The translations under genes were made by a program, and so were the position numbers. The notes under the pieces were generated by a model. It did not search any database and was not told where the DNA came from. It was given only the letters and a program-made list of their open reading frames with translations. Source: Meconema thalassinum (Eukaryota > Arthropoda > Insecta > Orthoptera > Tettigoniidae). From it: DNA of 64,000 bases. How positions within the stretch are numbered: position 1 is the first letter of the stretch; every line of letters starts with the position of its first letter. The DNA lies in contig OX336389.2 of assembly GCA_946902985.2 (NCBI GenBank), positions 982,078,482-982,142,481 on the forward strand, in the 5' to 3' direction. Below, in pieces: positions 1-12,900 of the stretch.

Positions 1-67
1 CTTTAGATTAGACCGTATCAGTAGATGGTCGACTGTAACCATCAGTTTTGTAATTATGCTATAATAT

Positions 68-3000
68 TGAGTCCGCATTCACATCTGCTATGTGACCTCC
101 ATGGCTCATGAGGAATTTAACATCATTGAGCGAAGCGAGGACTTCCAAGGAGAAGGCATGAGTAGCGCTCATTTGATTTATTATGAGTTGCCGCGCCACC
201 AATGTAAATTTTTTTTTTTGTATTTCTACGAGACTGGATTGTTAATCATTGTTGTACATAATTTCGATGCACTGGAAGAATATTTAATTATGCTGAAAAG
301 TAAACATCAAGATGAAACCCCGCAGAGAATGCCATAGACATTTCACAGTCGCACATTTGACTGATAGCTAGATCGAGCATCCGGCATTTTGGAGAGCACC
401 ACTCTTACTGCAGGCATGGTCCTGATGTTACGTGTACATTTTGTCAACGTCAAAATCGACGAGTATCTTGTGGAAGAAACTTAATCCAGTGAACAGTGAT
501 GTGCCAAAACACGCATCAAGGCTGCTAAGTTAATTTGGAACAATTAGTGAAAGCAGATTCCGAGTATTTGCGGAATTATAAAATTTTGTCCACGCTGTCA
601 CCGAACACGCCGCCCAGCACGTGTTTGTCGAGTGCACATAAAGTTTTACAGTGTTACCAGGAAAATGTACAGTGGATAATGCTAATCAGAGAGTCACGTG
701 TGATTTTAATGCATCAGTTTTGAGTAAGCCTAGTAGCAAAAGCAGCTAAATTAAAATCTGTCAGCGTAGGAAACCTATGGCCATTTATTGCTCCTACCCG
801 CTATTAAAGTGTAGATTCAGTGAATGTTACTACTAATAATTCGAAACGAATAGAGTCAGTGAAAATCTTGCAATACTGCATTACCATGGAATTAATTACG
901 CACATTCAACATGCTGAAGAAATGATTATTATTCCTATCATGACGGAGCTTGAAAAGGAGTAAAAACCCCATGATGGCGGGGTCGATTGATGGCTGAAAA
1001 TTACCAGGAAGGAAGGACGGAGTTTCTCGGCATATTACCACCATGCCACCTTTGCAACCGAAACCAGGCAAGCAAATTCACAATGGAAATGTGAAGGAGA
1101 CATTAAGTCCGACTAGCAGTCGAAAACACTTTTTATGTACGATCTCGTTATGGGGATTAGTTATAGTAAGACCTTACGCCGCACATTCTTAGGTAGGGCC
1201 TTAGTTGATATGTTTTTCCTAGTGGTTAAGTAACCACAACCTTATTCGTATCACTTGCTAAAGCTTAGGATAAACGCTTCTGCCCACATTATTGTAAATA
1301 CACATTTTATATTTCAACTGTGCATCGAACCAATACTCTTTTACGTGTAGGTATTTTAGTGAGATAATCATGTCTGAACTGCACCCTACTGGAACAGTAA
1401 ATCCAGCAACCACCTGTTGGCCGTAAAATGAGCCAATGTCCTATTCTTTTATTGACCTTGTAGACGCGATGACAGTGCACTCTTTACTTGTGATATTATT
1501 TAGAGGGCAGTGAGTGAAATGAACGCTAGCTAACCCTGCACTAAACCAGTTTACGATACATGAAGAAGCGGGAGTGTTACCTTATTAATTTCGACATTCG
1601 GACGACTATGATACAAGCTGTAATATGTATTTTTGGAAGATGAGCCAAGCAGGCTATCTTGGGTTCGAAGTGAGGGGTCATTTTAGGACTGTAAATGAAA
1701 GACCCTGGTTTATTAATACAAGTTTTCCCAGACCGTAGATGTCTGATATAAGAGCACATGTTGCACACTTTCTATATGTTCAGAATCCACAGCTGTTAGC
1801 ACAGCAGAGTAAAATCTTGTCCACAGGCTGGAACTGTATAAAATTGGTAAAATTATTGTTATGTTTGAATGCACTACAGAGGTAGGATATGATTACCCTT
1901 AGTTGCACAGTACATGTTTTGGTACTATATGAGCTGATAAAATGAACGACTTTTGTCTCGTTAATCAAGCTAATGACCGACGTGTCAGTGTGCTAGAGGT
2001 GCTAGATGAAGTTTGGAATGGATTTTTCTTCCAATGATGAGTATGATATTGGATCTTTTACACCAATTTTTCACACTTCACGAAGTTAACATGGTCACTA
2101 AACAAATACAATGAAACTGATAGGACTGAACTAATCTGATAAATAAGAAAGTAATAATCAAATATCAGGATTTTTTTCTATTTAATTCTGAACATAAATA
2201 AAGTTCTAGGAAGTCTCTTAAAACGTAAATAAACCAATAAACTTAAAGAAATCTTGATGACCAGTACTTGGATTTGATTCTTCGACACATCTAAATACAA
2301 ATATAGCTATTCCTATTGTGAGACGACAATCAGTTAGTTACGTGTTTAAACACGGTAGCTAAGTTGATAATGCGACATTAGAAATGTTTTACACATGCAG
2401 TCGCCGACCGAATTTTCTCTCCCCACACAAATCATGACCCAACTTCACAAATAACGAAGCTGCGAAGTAGGCAGGTAGGCAAGTGGCGTCGATCGCTCCG
2501 TAATAAAAGGGTTACATGTTATTAATTTGTGTTGTAAATGGGAATAGCTTTTCATGTGTTCTGTTAGGTTCAGAATGTGCTTAAATTTTATTTTGGAATA
2601 CATTTTGGATTAAACGCTTCTCGTTTACATCATTGCTACTATTAACGTACGATAGGTATTAGCTTAACTTACGGTAACGTTAAATGTTAGAGGTGACACC
2701 ATCATAGCGTAGCTTTAAACTTATTGTGCAGTATATGAAACGAATTCCTTGCATTGTAAACAAGTAAATATCTTTCTTTGCTGTAGATTCATGCTTGTAC
2801 TATAATTATTATTATTATTGCATCTCCGAAGTAATTGTATAGGGAATGTCTACGTGTCATTCTCTTAGCTTGCATTTTGACTTCTTCATTTTTGCGTAGG
2901 ACTTCGAGAGGCTTAAGTGTTAGGATTTTTCGTACGGAGACGAGTTAAATTATTATCACCATTTTTTTAGCACGGATTAGCCGTTTTACCTCTCTGAAGT

Positions 3001-3265
3001 AGTTAGGGGTCTGCCACCTTTTTGAATAAACTGAGTGAGATTTAAATGTTAGCCTGGCCTCTTTATTGTATCTTTTGAGTTTGTATTCCTCTGGACTGGT
3101 TGTTTCACCTCTCATTATACCCGACACCCCCGAGTTTAGTTTCTTTAGTGCTTCCCAGTCCAAGAGTGCATTCCCTCCCGTCCTATATGTGTTCCTGGTA
3201 GATGGGGGTTTCGGAAGGGTCATCCAAAGTCTATGGCTCCCCGAATTCCTCGTCAAACGGGCACA
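68..3265 (+). repeat. 5' LTR of the long-LTR gypsy element
   Basis: This 3198-bp repeat aligns almost end to end with 9973-13166, with scattered substitutions and small indels and a long perfectly identical block (863-1186). It is AT-rich and carries no sense-strand protein I recognise. An antisense ORF of 103 codons (3256 down to 2945) has a counterpart in the other LTR. The ends TGAG...CACA and the 4-bp duplication fix the boundaries to within a base or two. Confidence 0.9.
2945..3256 (-). CDS. Antisense ORF inside the 5' LTR, function unknown
   Basis: A 103-codon ORF runs antisense near the 3' edge of the LTR. Its product is lysine/arginine-rich and soluble-looking, with no motif I recognise. 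The matching region of the 3' LTR (12853-13128, minus strand) also stays open for 91 codons and keeps the central block (for example ALLDWEALKKLNSGVSG with a few changes). Openness in both LTRs is partly expected from sequence identity, so it is not proof of coding. It may be an antisense transcript product, a captured fragment, or chance. Confidence 0.25.
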   Translation of the reverse strand: MTRNSGSHRLWMTLPKPPSTRNTYRTGGNALLDWEALKKLNSGVSGIMRGETTSPEEYKLKRYNKEARLTFKSHSVYSKRWQTPNYFREVKRLIRAKKMVIII

Positions 3266-3704
3266 TATAAGATATTAATAATTGGCGCTGCAACGTGATC
3301 GGCTCGATTTGAGAGGTCAAGTTGATTGGTGTACGAACGTGAAAGCTCGAATTTGAGAGGTCGAGAGGTCATGTTTGTTTTTAGGGTATGAAAGCCTTTG
3401 CCAGGTCAGTGACGAATTGGGATTCGTACTGCTGAGTAGTAGCTGCATGGCACTCATGTTGAGATAGGACCATGAGGTCAGTTGGCATTAATTAAATTTT
3501 TGTAAGTTGAGGTATTTTTATTTGCAGCCAAAACTGATCTTGAGTAAATTTTATTGTATTTGCTTGTGTGTAACTTCCGTTAGGACAGAGGCACAGCAAT
3601 GGCCCATTAGTTTATGAAAAGTGCATACTTTCCCCTAAGCCTGATCTTAATGGTCACCGTAGTAAGTAAGTTTCAGCCGAGCTTTACCCCACCTAATTCT
3701 CCAA
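3266..3704 (+). other. Leader between 5' LTR and gag, possible primer-binding site
   Basis: This untranslated stretch separates the LTR from the gag start. At 3283-3300 is TGGCGCTGCAACGTGATC, which begins with the TGG that pairs with a tRNA CCA end and partly resembles the lysine-tRNA binding sites of arthropod gypsy elements. It starts 17 bases past the LTR, further than usual, so the assignment is tentative. The rest shows short internal repetition (GAATTTGAGAGGTC-like words at about 3308-3370) and nothing else. Confidence 0.4.
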
Positions 3705-6664
3705 TTGAAATTTATTGTGATGGCAAGTGAAGGAGAACTGGACATTATTGCGACTCTGCCGGAGTTGTTGAGGACTCTGCGTGTATCTATAAACAATGTT
3801 CAGGTGAATATGGCTGGCATGCAAGCAAACCTGAATGACATGGGAGCTAACATCCGAGCCGAAATACAGGTTAACAGTGACAATGTTAGGGCTGATATGC
3901 AGGCCAACACAGAGAGTATACACAATGTTAGGGCAGACATGCAAATTAATAGTGATTACATGAACACTAACATTAATAATTTACGCACAGAAGTCAGAGC
4001 TGATGTAGACGGCCTGAGAACAGACATTAGTGACATGCAGGCAGATTTAAACAGAGTCAGGGGCGATATTCAAGCTACTCAGGCGCGGATTCAAGGGGGG
4101 AGGGGGGTCACGGGGGTCATGACCCCCCCCCCAAACGGAGATCAACTTATTTTTCAAACTCAAAAAACCAAAACACAATTACCAGACAAATAAAACTTAA
4201 CCAAATTTTAACTGAAAACAGTTTTTTTTTTTTTCATTTTATTCAATACTGAATTATCTTTATTGGAATTATTATGTTCTGTTACAACTGTACATATTTA
4301 TAACTTCTAACCTCTTGTATAAAAACTATGTTATACTACAAAATCAACTCGTCTATTTTGTTTAGCAAACCTTGTGATTACCTAATCGATGTTTATAGTG
4401 ATGTCACGATGAATGTGCAGTAATGCACGGATAGGAACCTGGGGCTTTTTTCGCACCAAAATTTTTTGCCGACGTCCAAACTGCAAGCTTGGTTGGCAAT
4501 TTAAGCTGTGACTTTCTCCCTTTGTCGGTACCAACTCAACTTGCCGAAACTGTTACGTACCTTGATCCTTTTCTCGAAGCTCGATGTAAAAGTCGCAAAA
4601 CACGCCGTTGCAATTTGTACGAATATTTTTGGTGCGCTAAACGCATCAAATTTCTATCCATGAAGCTTGCAAAAAAATTGGTCTGGTTTTGTACGTTTGG
4701 TTATTTTGTGATTGCGTTTTAGTGATACCATTTTTCTTAACAATTTCGATTCTCTGACCCCCCCCCCCCTCCACCGCCCCCCCCCCCAAGCCAAACTCTA
4801 TATCGATTCTCTGACCCCCCCCCCCCCCAAACCAAACTCTAGATCCGCGCCTGAAGCTACTTCTATTAACCTTAGGGCTGATTTCGCGAAGGAAATAAAA
4901 ACTCACATCTCCAAGACAATTGATAATGTTATGGCAGAAATCGAGACGGATCGTCGTAATTCTGAAGTTAACCTAGAAGTTGTTAAGACGGAAATTCGTA
5001 CTAACCAAACTGAAAACATTCAGAAGCTGGAAGAAATACGTGTTACCGCAGCCGAATTTAGGGTCGATTTCGACATCCTCAAGGGAGATTTGAGCGAGAA
5101 TCGAATGAACATTACCAACTTAGAGAAGAAGATGAGTGATCTCACTATTGAAACCACGAATTCAAATGATAAGATATGTGAATATGTGAGCAAAGCAATT
5201 GATGAACTTGGCGAAGAAATGGAGGAGAAATACCGTGATTTAGATGGAATCGTCAGAGGTAAAATCGAAAGGCTGGAAATTCAGATGAACACCATCTGTG
5301 ATAAACAGGGAAAGAAGTCATATCAAGTGACCCCTGAACCAGAAAAACCTATTCTAAAGCGTTACTTTGAACAAATAGGCGCTGACTTAACTCAACCATC
5401 GAGGGAGGAAGCACGAACGAATCCTATTGAAGCATGGAAGAGGTATTTTGAGCAGAAAAATGCTAATACGTCACCAATATCGAGAGAGGAAATACAACCG
5501 GATACTGGCGAAACACCTGTCAGATTTGACATTTCCACATTTGGTAGGACACCGAATATCTTTCAAACATCGAACTCAAATGTAGTCTTATTAAAGAGTC
5601 GTGATGACCGCCCTCATAAATACACAGGAACAGGATCCCAGACACCTGTAGAATATCTCTACAACCTGGAAAACTACATGCGTGAAACATTGGTAACACC
5701 AAACAGGGAACTTAGAGTAGTGGAGCGATTGCTAGATGGCCCAGTTCTTGTATGGTTTAAAGCATTTAGCTATTCTTATAGAAACTACCAAGGATTCAAG
5801 GAAGCTTTGTTAAGGACATTTTGGTCAGTGGAAATTCAGCAAGGAATCAGAGCTGAGATGTACAGCAAACGTTTTTCCAGTAATTTACCCACCAAATATG
5901 CGTCGTACTTTGCGCAACAACTTGCCCGATTTCAATGTCTGCGTCCACCTGTATCCGAGCAAGCGTTAGTGCAGACTATTATCAGGCAATATCCAGGAGA
6001 TGTCCAGAAATCATTGATCGCTTCAGGGGCGGATACGTTCGTCAAATGTGATGAAATTCTGCGCAGACTAGACTGTAGCAACGAACAATTTCCTCCGACA
6101 AGACATCGTGGTGAGACACGTCAAGTTAATCTGACTTCGGTAGATCGGATGGTGCAAACTACCAACCGCACTGACAGAGACAAGGACAGAGAAGCTCATA
6201 ACCGGAACAATAACAATCCGAGGAGAGATGGAACGCCATATGAGAGAAATAGACAAACAGAGGAGTATTGTCAGAGGCGATACCAGGCCTTGAGGAACGA
6301 CCAACCTCGTTGGAATCGTGGTCAAAACCAACGCAACAACAACAATAATCATTACGACCACCGGAATGACAATAACAGTCCGAGGAGAGATTACAGATAC
6401 AGCGGAGGCTATCGTAGAGGTAGGGACCCGAGGTATCAGGGTAACAACAATGACAACAGTAGGAACGTACAAGCAGACAGAGATTGGCAAGGTAGAACTG
6501 AAGAGAGCCAACGATATTTACGCGAACTTCGAGGTAGAAGAGAGGAGCAAGATGAACCTCAAACATCGCGGGAATACAACAATGTGGAAGAAGTACCTGA
6601 AAATTACGATGAAGCAGGGACATCCGGAGGCCGTTCAGGAAGAAAAACGACAAATTCGCAATAA
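3705..6664 (+). pseudogene. gag: Gag of the long-LTR gypsy, interrupted by a hAT insertion
   Basis: Gag builds the virus-like particle and packages the element RNA. The N-terminal part (3705-4079) is a heptad-like repeat series of the type NVRADMQ/DMQADL, predicting a long coiled coil. It is interrupted at 4080-4853 by a 774-bp transposon whose 8-bp duplication lets the reading frame resume in register downstream. The middle (about 5590-6080) has the helical capsid-like block of retrotransposon gag (VLVWFKAF, YASYFAQQLARF). The C-terminus (about 6130-6560) is Arg/Asn-rich with RRD and NNNN runs and lacks the CCHC zinc knuckle, so RNA binding would rest on basic residues. The stop TAA at 6662-6664 lies 8 bases before the first pol ATG, and pol is in the -1 frame. 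The start at 3705 is the first in-frame ATG; the ATG at 3720 is an alternative. Confidence 0.85.
4080..4853. mobile_element. Non-autonomous hAT transposon inside gag
   Basis: The insert begins CAGGCGCGGATTCAAGG and ends with the inverse complement of CAGGCGCGGATCTAGAG, giving terminal inverted repeats of about 11 perfect bases. The octamer AAGCTACT stands on both sides (4072-4079 and 4854-4861), the 8-bp duplication typical of hAT elements. Inside are long poly-G and poly-C tracts (4093-4132, 4757-4790, 4816-4828) and AT-rich sequence, but no transposase. It is a passenger element mobilised in trans by an autonomous relative. Confidence 0.9.
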
Positions 6665-6672
6665 AACCTGAA

Positions 6673-9600
6673 ATGACTAATTCTCCCGTAGTGATAGCGG
6701 ATGTATTACTTTGGCAACCAACGTCGGGAGATTTACTCGACGAACCACAGACTACTGACCGCGTGCAACTGACACAACTGCCAGTCACTGCCGCGAGCAT
6801 CAACAACATTACTGTAAATATCTTAATTGATACTGGCTCTATGATTAGCGTGATATCAGGCGATTTGTACAGTCAACTTAAATTGGGTGATGACCTTAGA
6901 GAGTTACCAGTCTCCAATATAAAAATACGATGTATTATCCCAGACCGCACTATAAGGTGTAAAGTGCAAGTATTATGTTTCGCTATGATTCGCGGGCACA
7001 CTTATACACATGATTTCATCGTGGTCAATAACCTCAAACACACCGCGATACTTGGAGTTGATTTCATACGCAGATATGAGGGAGTTATCAACATGGGTAC
7101 TAACACAGTACAATTCCTCGAACCTCCACCAGTACATCTTGAAGATACGATGCAGGGAGATGTGGTACACTTGAATTTACTCACCAAGATATTGGATGAA
7201 CTACACGTTTCTAATGCTATGGAAAAATGGGAAACAAAACAGAGGTTGGAACCACAAGGGAATGAAACGTTGAATAAATTGCTAACAGAATACCGGGATA
7301 TTTTCGACATTACTCCAGGCGAGATTGCCAACTTCGAGTACACCCTTAATGTACTAGATGATGCACCATACCAGCGTAAAATCTATCCAATAGCGGAGAA
7401 GCATTTTGAGGAAGCCCGGACAAAGATCTTGGAAATAGAAAGGGCTGGCATTATCATGAAAATGCCCACTTCCTATTTAAATCCCATCACAACTGTTGTT
7501 AAGACTGATGGTAGTCTTTGGCTATGCTTGGACGCGAGGTCCATAAACGAGCGCTTGGCACCGGAACAAGACCAACCGCCTAGAATTAGAGAGATATTGT
7601 GCCGGTTCAAATCCAAGAAAAAAATTTCATCAATAGATCTAGTTTCTTCGTACCATCATATCAAAATTTCTGAAACAACGAGGAAGTATACTGGCTTTTT
7701 ATTCGAACAGACCACATATGTGTTTTGTAAACTTCCGTTTGGAATCAAAACAGCAGGAGCAGCCTTGATTCGAGCGTTAGATGCTAACCTTACACCTCAG
7801 GTGAAAGATAAGGTGATACATTACGTTGATGATATTATTATAGCGTCGGAGACAGAAGCCGAGCATTTTCTGACGTTACGTCTTCTATTCGACAATCTAC
7901 GAGTAGCTATCTTTAAGGTAAACCAGGCCACGATGAACCAGGTAAGTACTTCAGGAAGGAGATAAACTTCGTGGGACACATTATAGATGGAGATGGTTAC
8001 CGCCCAAATCCTGCCAAAATTCAGGCAATTGCTCAATTTCCTAAACCTACGAAGGTTAAGCATGTGAGACAGTTCCTTGGTGTCTGTCAGTTCTTCGGAG
8101 CACATTGTAAGGACTATTCCGAGACAGTAGCATCTCTTCAAAATATTTTAAAGAAGAATTCTCGTTGGGCATAGAATCAAGAATGTGATAGTGCTTTTGA
8201 GAAGGCCAAAACTATGTTATGCAATAGCATCACACTAGAGTATCCTGATTACTCGAAAAACTTCATAGTTGAGACGGACGCATCGACGATTGGTATCGGA
8301 GCTATTCTACTCCAGGAAGATGAGGACCATAAGCGACATTACATCGCATTTTTGTCTAGGAGACAACGTCCGCATGAGGTAATTATTTTACTACTGAGCT
8401 GGAAGCTTTATCCGTAGTCTATGCTTTGGACTGTTGGAGGGAACTTTTATGGGACCAACGTATTATCGTCAGAACAGACCACCACGCTCTTACATTTTTG
8501 TTGAAGACAAGACTGGCAAACGACCGAATCACCAGATGGACGTTGTTTCTACAACAGTTCGTCGTGATAATCGAACATCGTCCCGGCAAGGAGGATATTC
8601 TACCTGATATCCTTAAACGCAATCCGGAACTGACTATCCACGCCATTGACATCGTGGGAGAGTGTACTGATCACTTGAGAAGATTACGATATATGAGAGC
8701 AGGCCTGTAGCGTGACGCTGAACTGCGAGACATCATACGATTTCTGGAGAGGAAGATGGATGTTAATGACCCAGCATACGGAAGGACAGCTCGTCTGGCG
8801 GAAAATTATGTGCTATATCAGGGTTTGTTATACAGGTTTGTTGACCCAGACCACACCCAACTTCGCGCCGTCGTACCACGGAGACACCAGAAGTTAGTGA
8901 TTGAGCTCGCGCATCTTACGACAGGACACTCTGGTACAGACAAGACGATTGCAGCCTTCCAGGAACCATTCACGTGGAATAACATGGGCACGTCTGTTCG
9001 TCATTGCCTGAGAGTTTGTGATGCTTGCCAACGGAATAAGTATAACACAAAACTACTGAGAGAGTTTCCGCGACCAATTTTGCCGCGTATGCCTAGAGAG
9101 TTGTATGCTCTGGACATTTATGGTCCAATTCCCAAGTCAGGAAGAGGGAACCACTATGTTGTCGTGATACTGGATGTTTTCGCGAAATACACAATGTAAC
9201 ACCCGATCCAGAAGGCAACGGCGAAGCAAATTATTCAACGCATCAGGAGAACAGTGATCCCAGAGGCTGGAAAACCTCAATACTTGTTAACGGATAATGG
9301 ATCCCAATTTACGTCAGAAGAGTTTTCGGAATCCATGAGAGACCTGGAAATACAACACATCATTTCATCAATCAGACACCCTGAGAGCAACCCAGCGGAA
9401 CGCCAGATGACTGAACTTGGAAAATACTGTCGTCTATATTGTGGAAACCAACATTGGAGATGGACCGAAGTCCTAGCCGTTATGGCCAACTGTATTAACT
9501 ACACCCGTCATAAGAGTACTGGCCAAATACCAGCTGAATTACATCTTAATCGGAAGCCTACGAGAGCTTGGCAACACATTGTGAGTGTTCCACCATGAAT

Positions 9601-9913
9601 TCAACCTTCACAGGCGAGCAAGATCACCGCAGCGCGTGAAACGATGGAGAGACAAGCTGAGAAACGCTTACGAAAAGTCGGAAACCAACGCTTCAGAGGA
9701 GCTCTTAATTTAAATGGTCTAGTACTGATCAGGAGACCTGGAATCTCAAATCCTACTGAGAGAGTGTACCATAAATTTCAACCCTTGTTTTATGGTCCAC
9801 ACCGAATTACTCACGTCTATGGTAACGGTAGTTACGCTGTTAATGACAGGGATACAGATGAGCGCATTGGGATTTATAATGCAGCCAACCTGAGACGATA
9901 TTTCGCCAATTGA
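6673..9913 (+). pseudogene. pol: Pol polyprotein of the long-LTR gypsy, decayed
   Basis: The polyprotein would cut, reverse-transcribe and integrate the element. In order: aspartic protease with LIDTGSMISVIS near 6824; reverse transcriptase with LWLCLDARS near 7518, a catalytic Asp in SSIDLVSSYHH near 7630, and YVDD near 7825; the RT thumb (about 7970-8170); RNase H with IVETDAS near 8268 and TDHHALTF near 8475; integrase with a zinc-binding H-H-C-C region (8920-9040), LDIYGPIPKSG near 9112 and LLTDNGSQF near 9285; and a C-terminal basic domain (9644-9913). Breaks seen: one base lost in an A-containing run near 7943, stop TAG at 8172, another base lost near 8380, TAG at 8708, TAA at 9197 and TGA at 9596. 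Outside these points the protein stays recognisable, so decay is recent on a family scale. Confidence 0.9.
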
Positions 9914-9972
9914 AGAAGTGGAGTAAATAAAAATGCCATTCATCATTTTTATTTCACCAACGGAAGGGCATA
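9914..9972 (+). other. Polypurine tract region upstream of 3' LTR
   Basis: Between the pol stop and the LTR lie about 60 bases. The last ten or so (CGGAAGGGCA, 9961-9970) are purine-rich and border the LTR start at TGAGCCC, the position where plus-strand synthesis is primed in LTR elements. Assignment is by position and composition. Confidence 0.5.
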
Positions 9973-12900
9973 TGAGCCCAAATTCACATCTTGTATGTGA
10001 TCTCCATGGCTCATGAGGAATTTAACACATTTGAGCGAAGCAAGGACTTCCAAGGAGAAGGCATGAGTAACGCTCATTTGATTTATTATGAGTTGCCGCG
10101 CCACCAATGTAAATAATTTTTTGTATTTCTACGAGACTGGATTGTTAATCATTGTTGTACATAATTTCGATGCACTGGAAGAATATTAAATGTATGCTGA
10201 AAAGGAAACATAAAGATGAAACCCCACAGAGAATGCCATAGACATTTCACAGTCGCACATTTGACTGATAGCTAGATCGAGCATCCGGAATTTTGGAGAG
10301 CACCACTCTTACTGCCGGCATGGTCCTGATGTGACGTGTACATTTTATCAACGTCAAAATCGACGAGTATCTTGAGGAAGAAGCTTAATCCAGTGAACCG
10401 TGATGTGCCTAAGCACGCAGCAAGGCTGCTAAGTTAATTTGGAAGCATTAGTGAAAGCAGATTCCGAGTATTTGTGGAATTATAAAATTTTGTCCACGCT
10501 GACACCGAACACGCCGCCCAGCACGTGTTTGCCGAGTGCACATAAAGTTTTACAGTGTTACCAGGAAAATGTACAGTGGATAATGCTAATCAAAGGGTCA
10601 CGTGTGATTTTAATGCATCAGTTTTAGTGAGCCTAATAGCAAAAGCTGCAAAATTAAAATCTGTCAGTGGAGGAAACCTATGGCCATTTAATGCACTTAC
10701 CTGCTATTAAAGTGTAGATTCAGTGAAAGTTACTACTAATAATTCGACACGAATAGAGTCAGTGCAAATCTTGCAATACTGCATTACCATGGAATTAATT
10801 ACGCACATTCAACATGCTGAAGAAATGATTATTATTCCTATCATGACGGAGCTTGAAAAGGAGTAAAAACCCCATGATGGCGGGGTCGATTGATGGCTGA
10901 AAATTACCAGGAAGGAAGGACGGAGTTTCTCGGCATATTACCACCATGCCACCTTTGCAACCGAAACCAGGCAAGCAAATTCACAATGGAAATGTGAAGG
11001 AGACATTAAGTCCGACTAGCAGTCGAAAACACTTTTTATGTACGATCTCGTTATGGGGATTAGTTATAGTAAGACCTTACGCCGCACATCCCTAGGTAGG
11101 GCCTTAGTTGATATGTTTTTCTTAGTGGTTAAGTAACCACAACCTGATTCGTATCATTTGCTAAAGCTTAGGATAAACGCTTCTGCCCACATTATTGTAA
11201 ATACACATTTTATATTTCAACTGTGCATCGAAACAAAACTCTTTTACGTGTAGGTATTTTAGTTAGATAATCATGTCTGAACTGCACCCTACTGGAACAG
11301 TAAATCCAGCAACCACCTGTTGGCCGTAAAATGAGCCAATGTCCTATTCTTTTATTGACCTTGTAGACGCGATGACAGTGCACCCTTTACTTGTGATATT
11401 ATTTAGATGGCAGTGAGTGAAATGAACGCTAGCTAACCCTGCACTAAACTTGTTTACGATACATGAAGAAGCGGGAGTGTTACCTTATTAATTTCGACAT
11501 TCAGACGACCATGATACAAGCTGTAATATGTATTTTTGGAAGATGAGCCAAGCAGGCTATCTTGGGTTCGAAGTGAGGGGTCATTTTAGGACAGTAAATG
11601 AAAGACCCTGGTTTATTAATACAAGTTTTCCCAGACCGTAGATGTCTGATATAAGAGCACATGTTGCACACTTTCTATATGTTCAGAATCCACAGCTGTT
11701 AGCACAGCAGAGTAAGATCTTTTCCACAAGCTGGAAATCTATAAAATTGGTGAAATTATTGTTATATTTGAATGCACTACAGAGGTAGGATATGATTACC
11801 CATAGTTGCCCAGTACATGTTTTGGTACTATATGAGCTGATAACGTGAACGACTTTTGTCTCGTTAATCAAGCTAATGACCGACGGGTCAGTGTGCTAGA
11901 GGTGCTAGATGAAGTTTGGAATGGATTTTTCTTCCAATGATGAGTATGATATTGGATCTTTTACACCAATTTTTAACACTTAACGAAGTTAACATTGTCA
12001 CTAAACAAATACAATGAAACTGATAGGACTAATCTAATTTGATAAATAAGCAAGTAATAATCAAATGTCAGGATTTTTTTCTATTTAATTCTGAACATAA
12101 ATAAAGTTCTAGGAAGTCTCTTAAAACGTAAATAAACCAATAAACTTAAAGAAATCTTGATGACCAGTACTTGGATTTGATTCTTCGACACATCTAAATA
12201 CAAATATAGCTACTCCTATTGTGAGACGACAATCAGTTATTTACGTGTTTAAACACGGTAGCTAAGTTGATAATGCGACATTAGAAATGTTTTACACATG
12301 CAGTCGCCGACCGAATTTTCTCTCCCCACACAAATCATGACCCAAATTCACAAACAGTGAAGCTGCGAAGTAGGCAGGTAGGCAAGTGGCGTTGATCGCT
12401 CCGTATTAAAAGGGTTACATGTTATTAATTTGTGTTGTAAATTGGAATAGCTTTTCATGTGTTGTGTTAGGTTCAGAATGTGCTTAAATTTTACTTTGGA
12501 ATACATTTTGGATGAAACGCTTCTCGTTTACATCATTGCTACTATTAACGTACGATAGGTATTCGCTTAACTTACGGCAACGTTAAATGTTAGAGGTGAC
12601 ACCATCATAGCGTAGCCTTAAACTTATTGTGCAGTAAATATAACGAATTCGTTGCATTGTAAACAAGTAAATACCTTTCTTTGCTGTAGATTCATGCTTG
12701 TACTATAATTATTATTATTATTGCATCTCCGAAGTAATTGTATAGGGAATGTCTACGTGTCATTCTCCTAGCTTGCATTTTGACTTCTTCATTTTTGCGT
12801 AGGACTTCGAGAGGCTTAAGTTTTAGGATTTTTCGTACCGAGACGAGTTAAATTAATAACACCATTGTTTAGCACGGATTAGCCGTTTTTCCTCTCTAAA

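Noticed and set aside
6068..6809. Minus-strand ORFs of 147 and 216 codons
   Set aside because: They are shadows of the Arg/Asn-rich gag codons and carry no recognisable domain.
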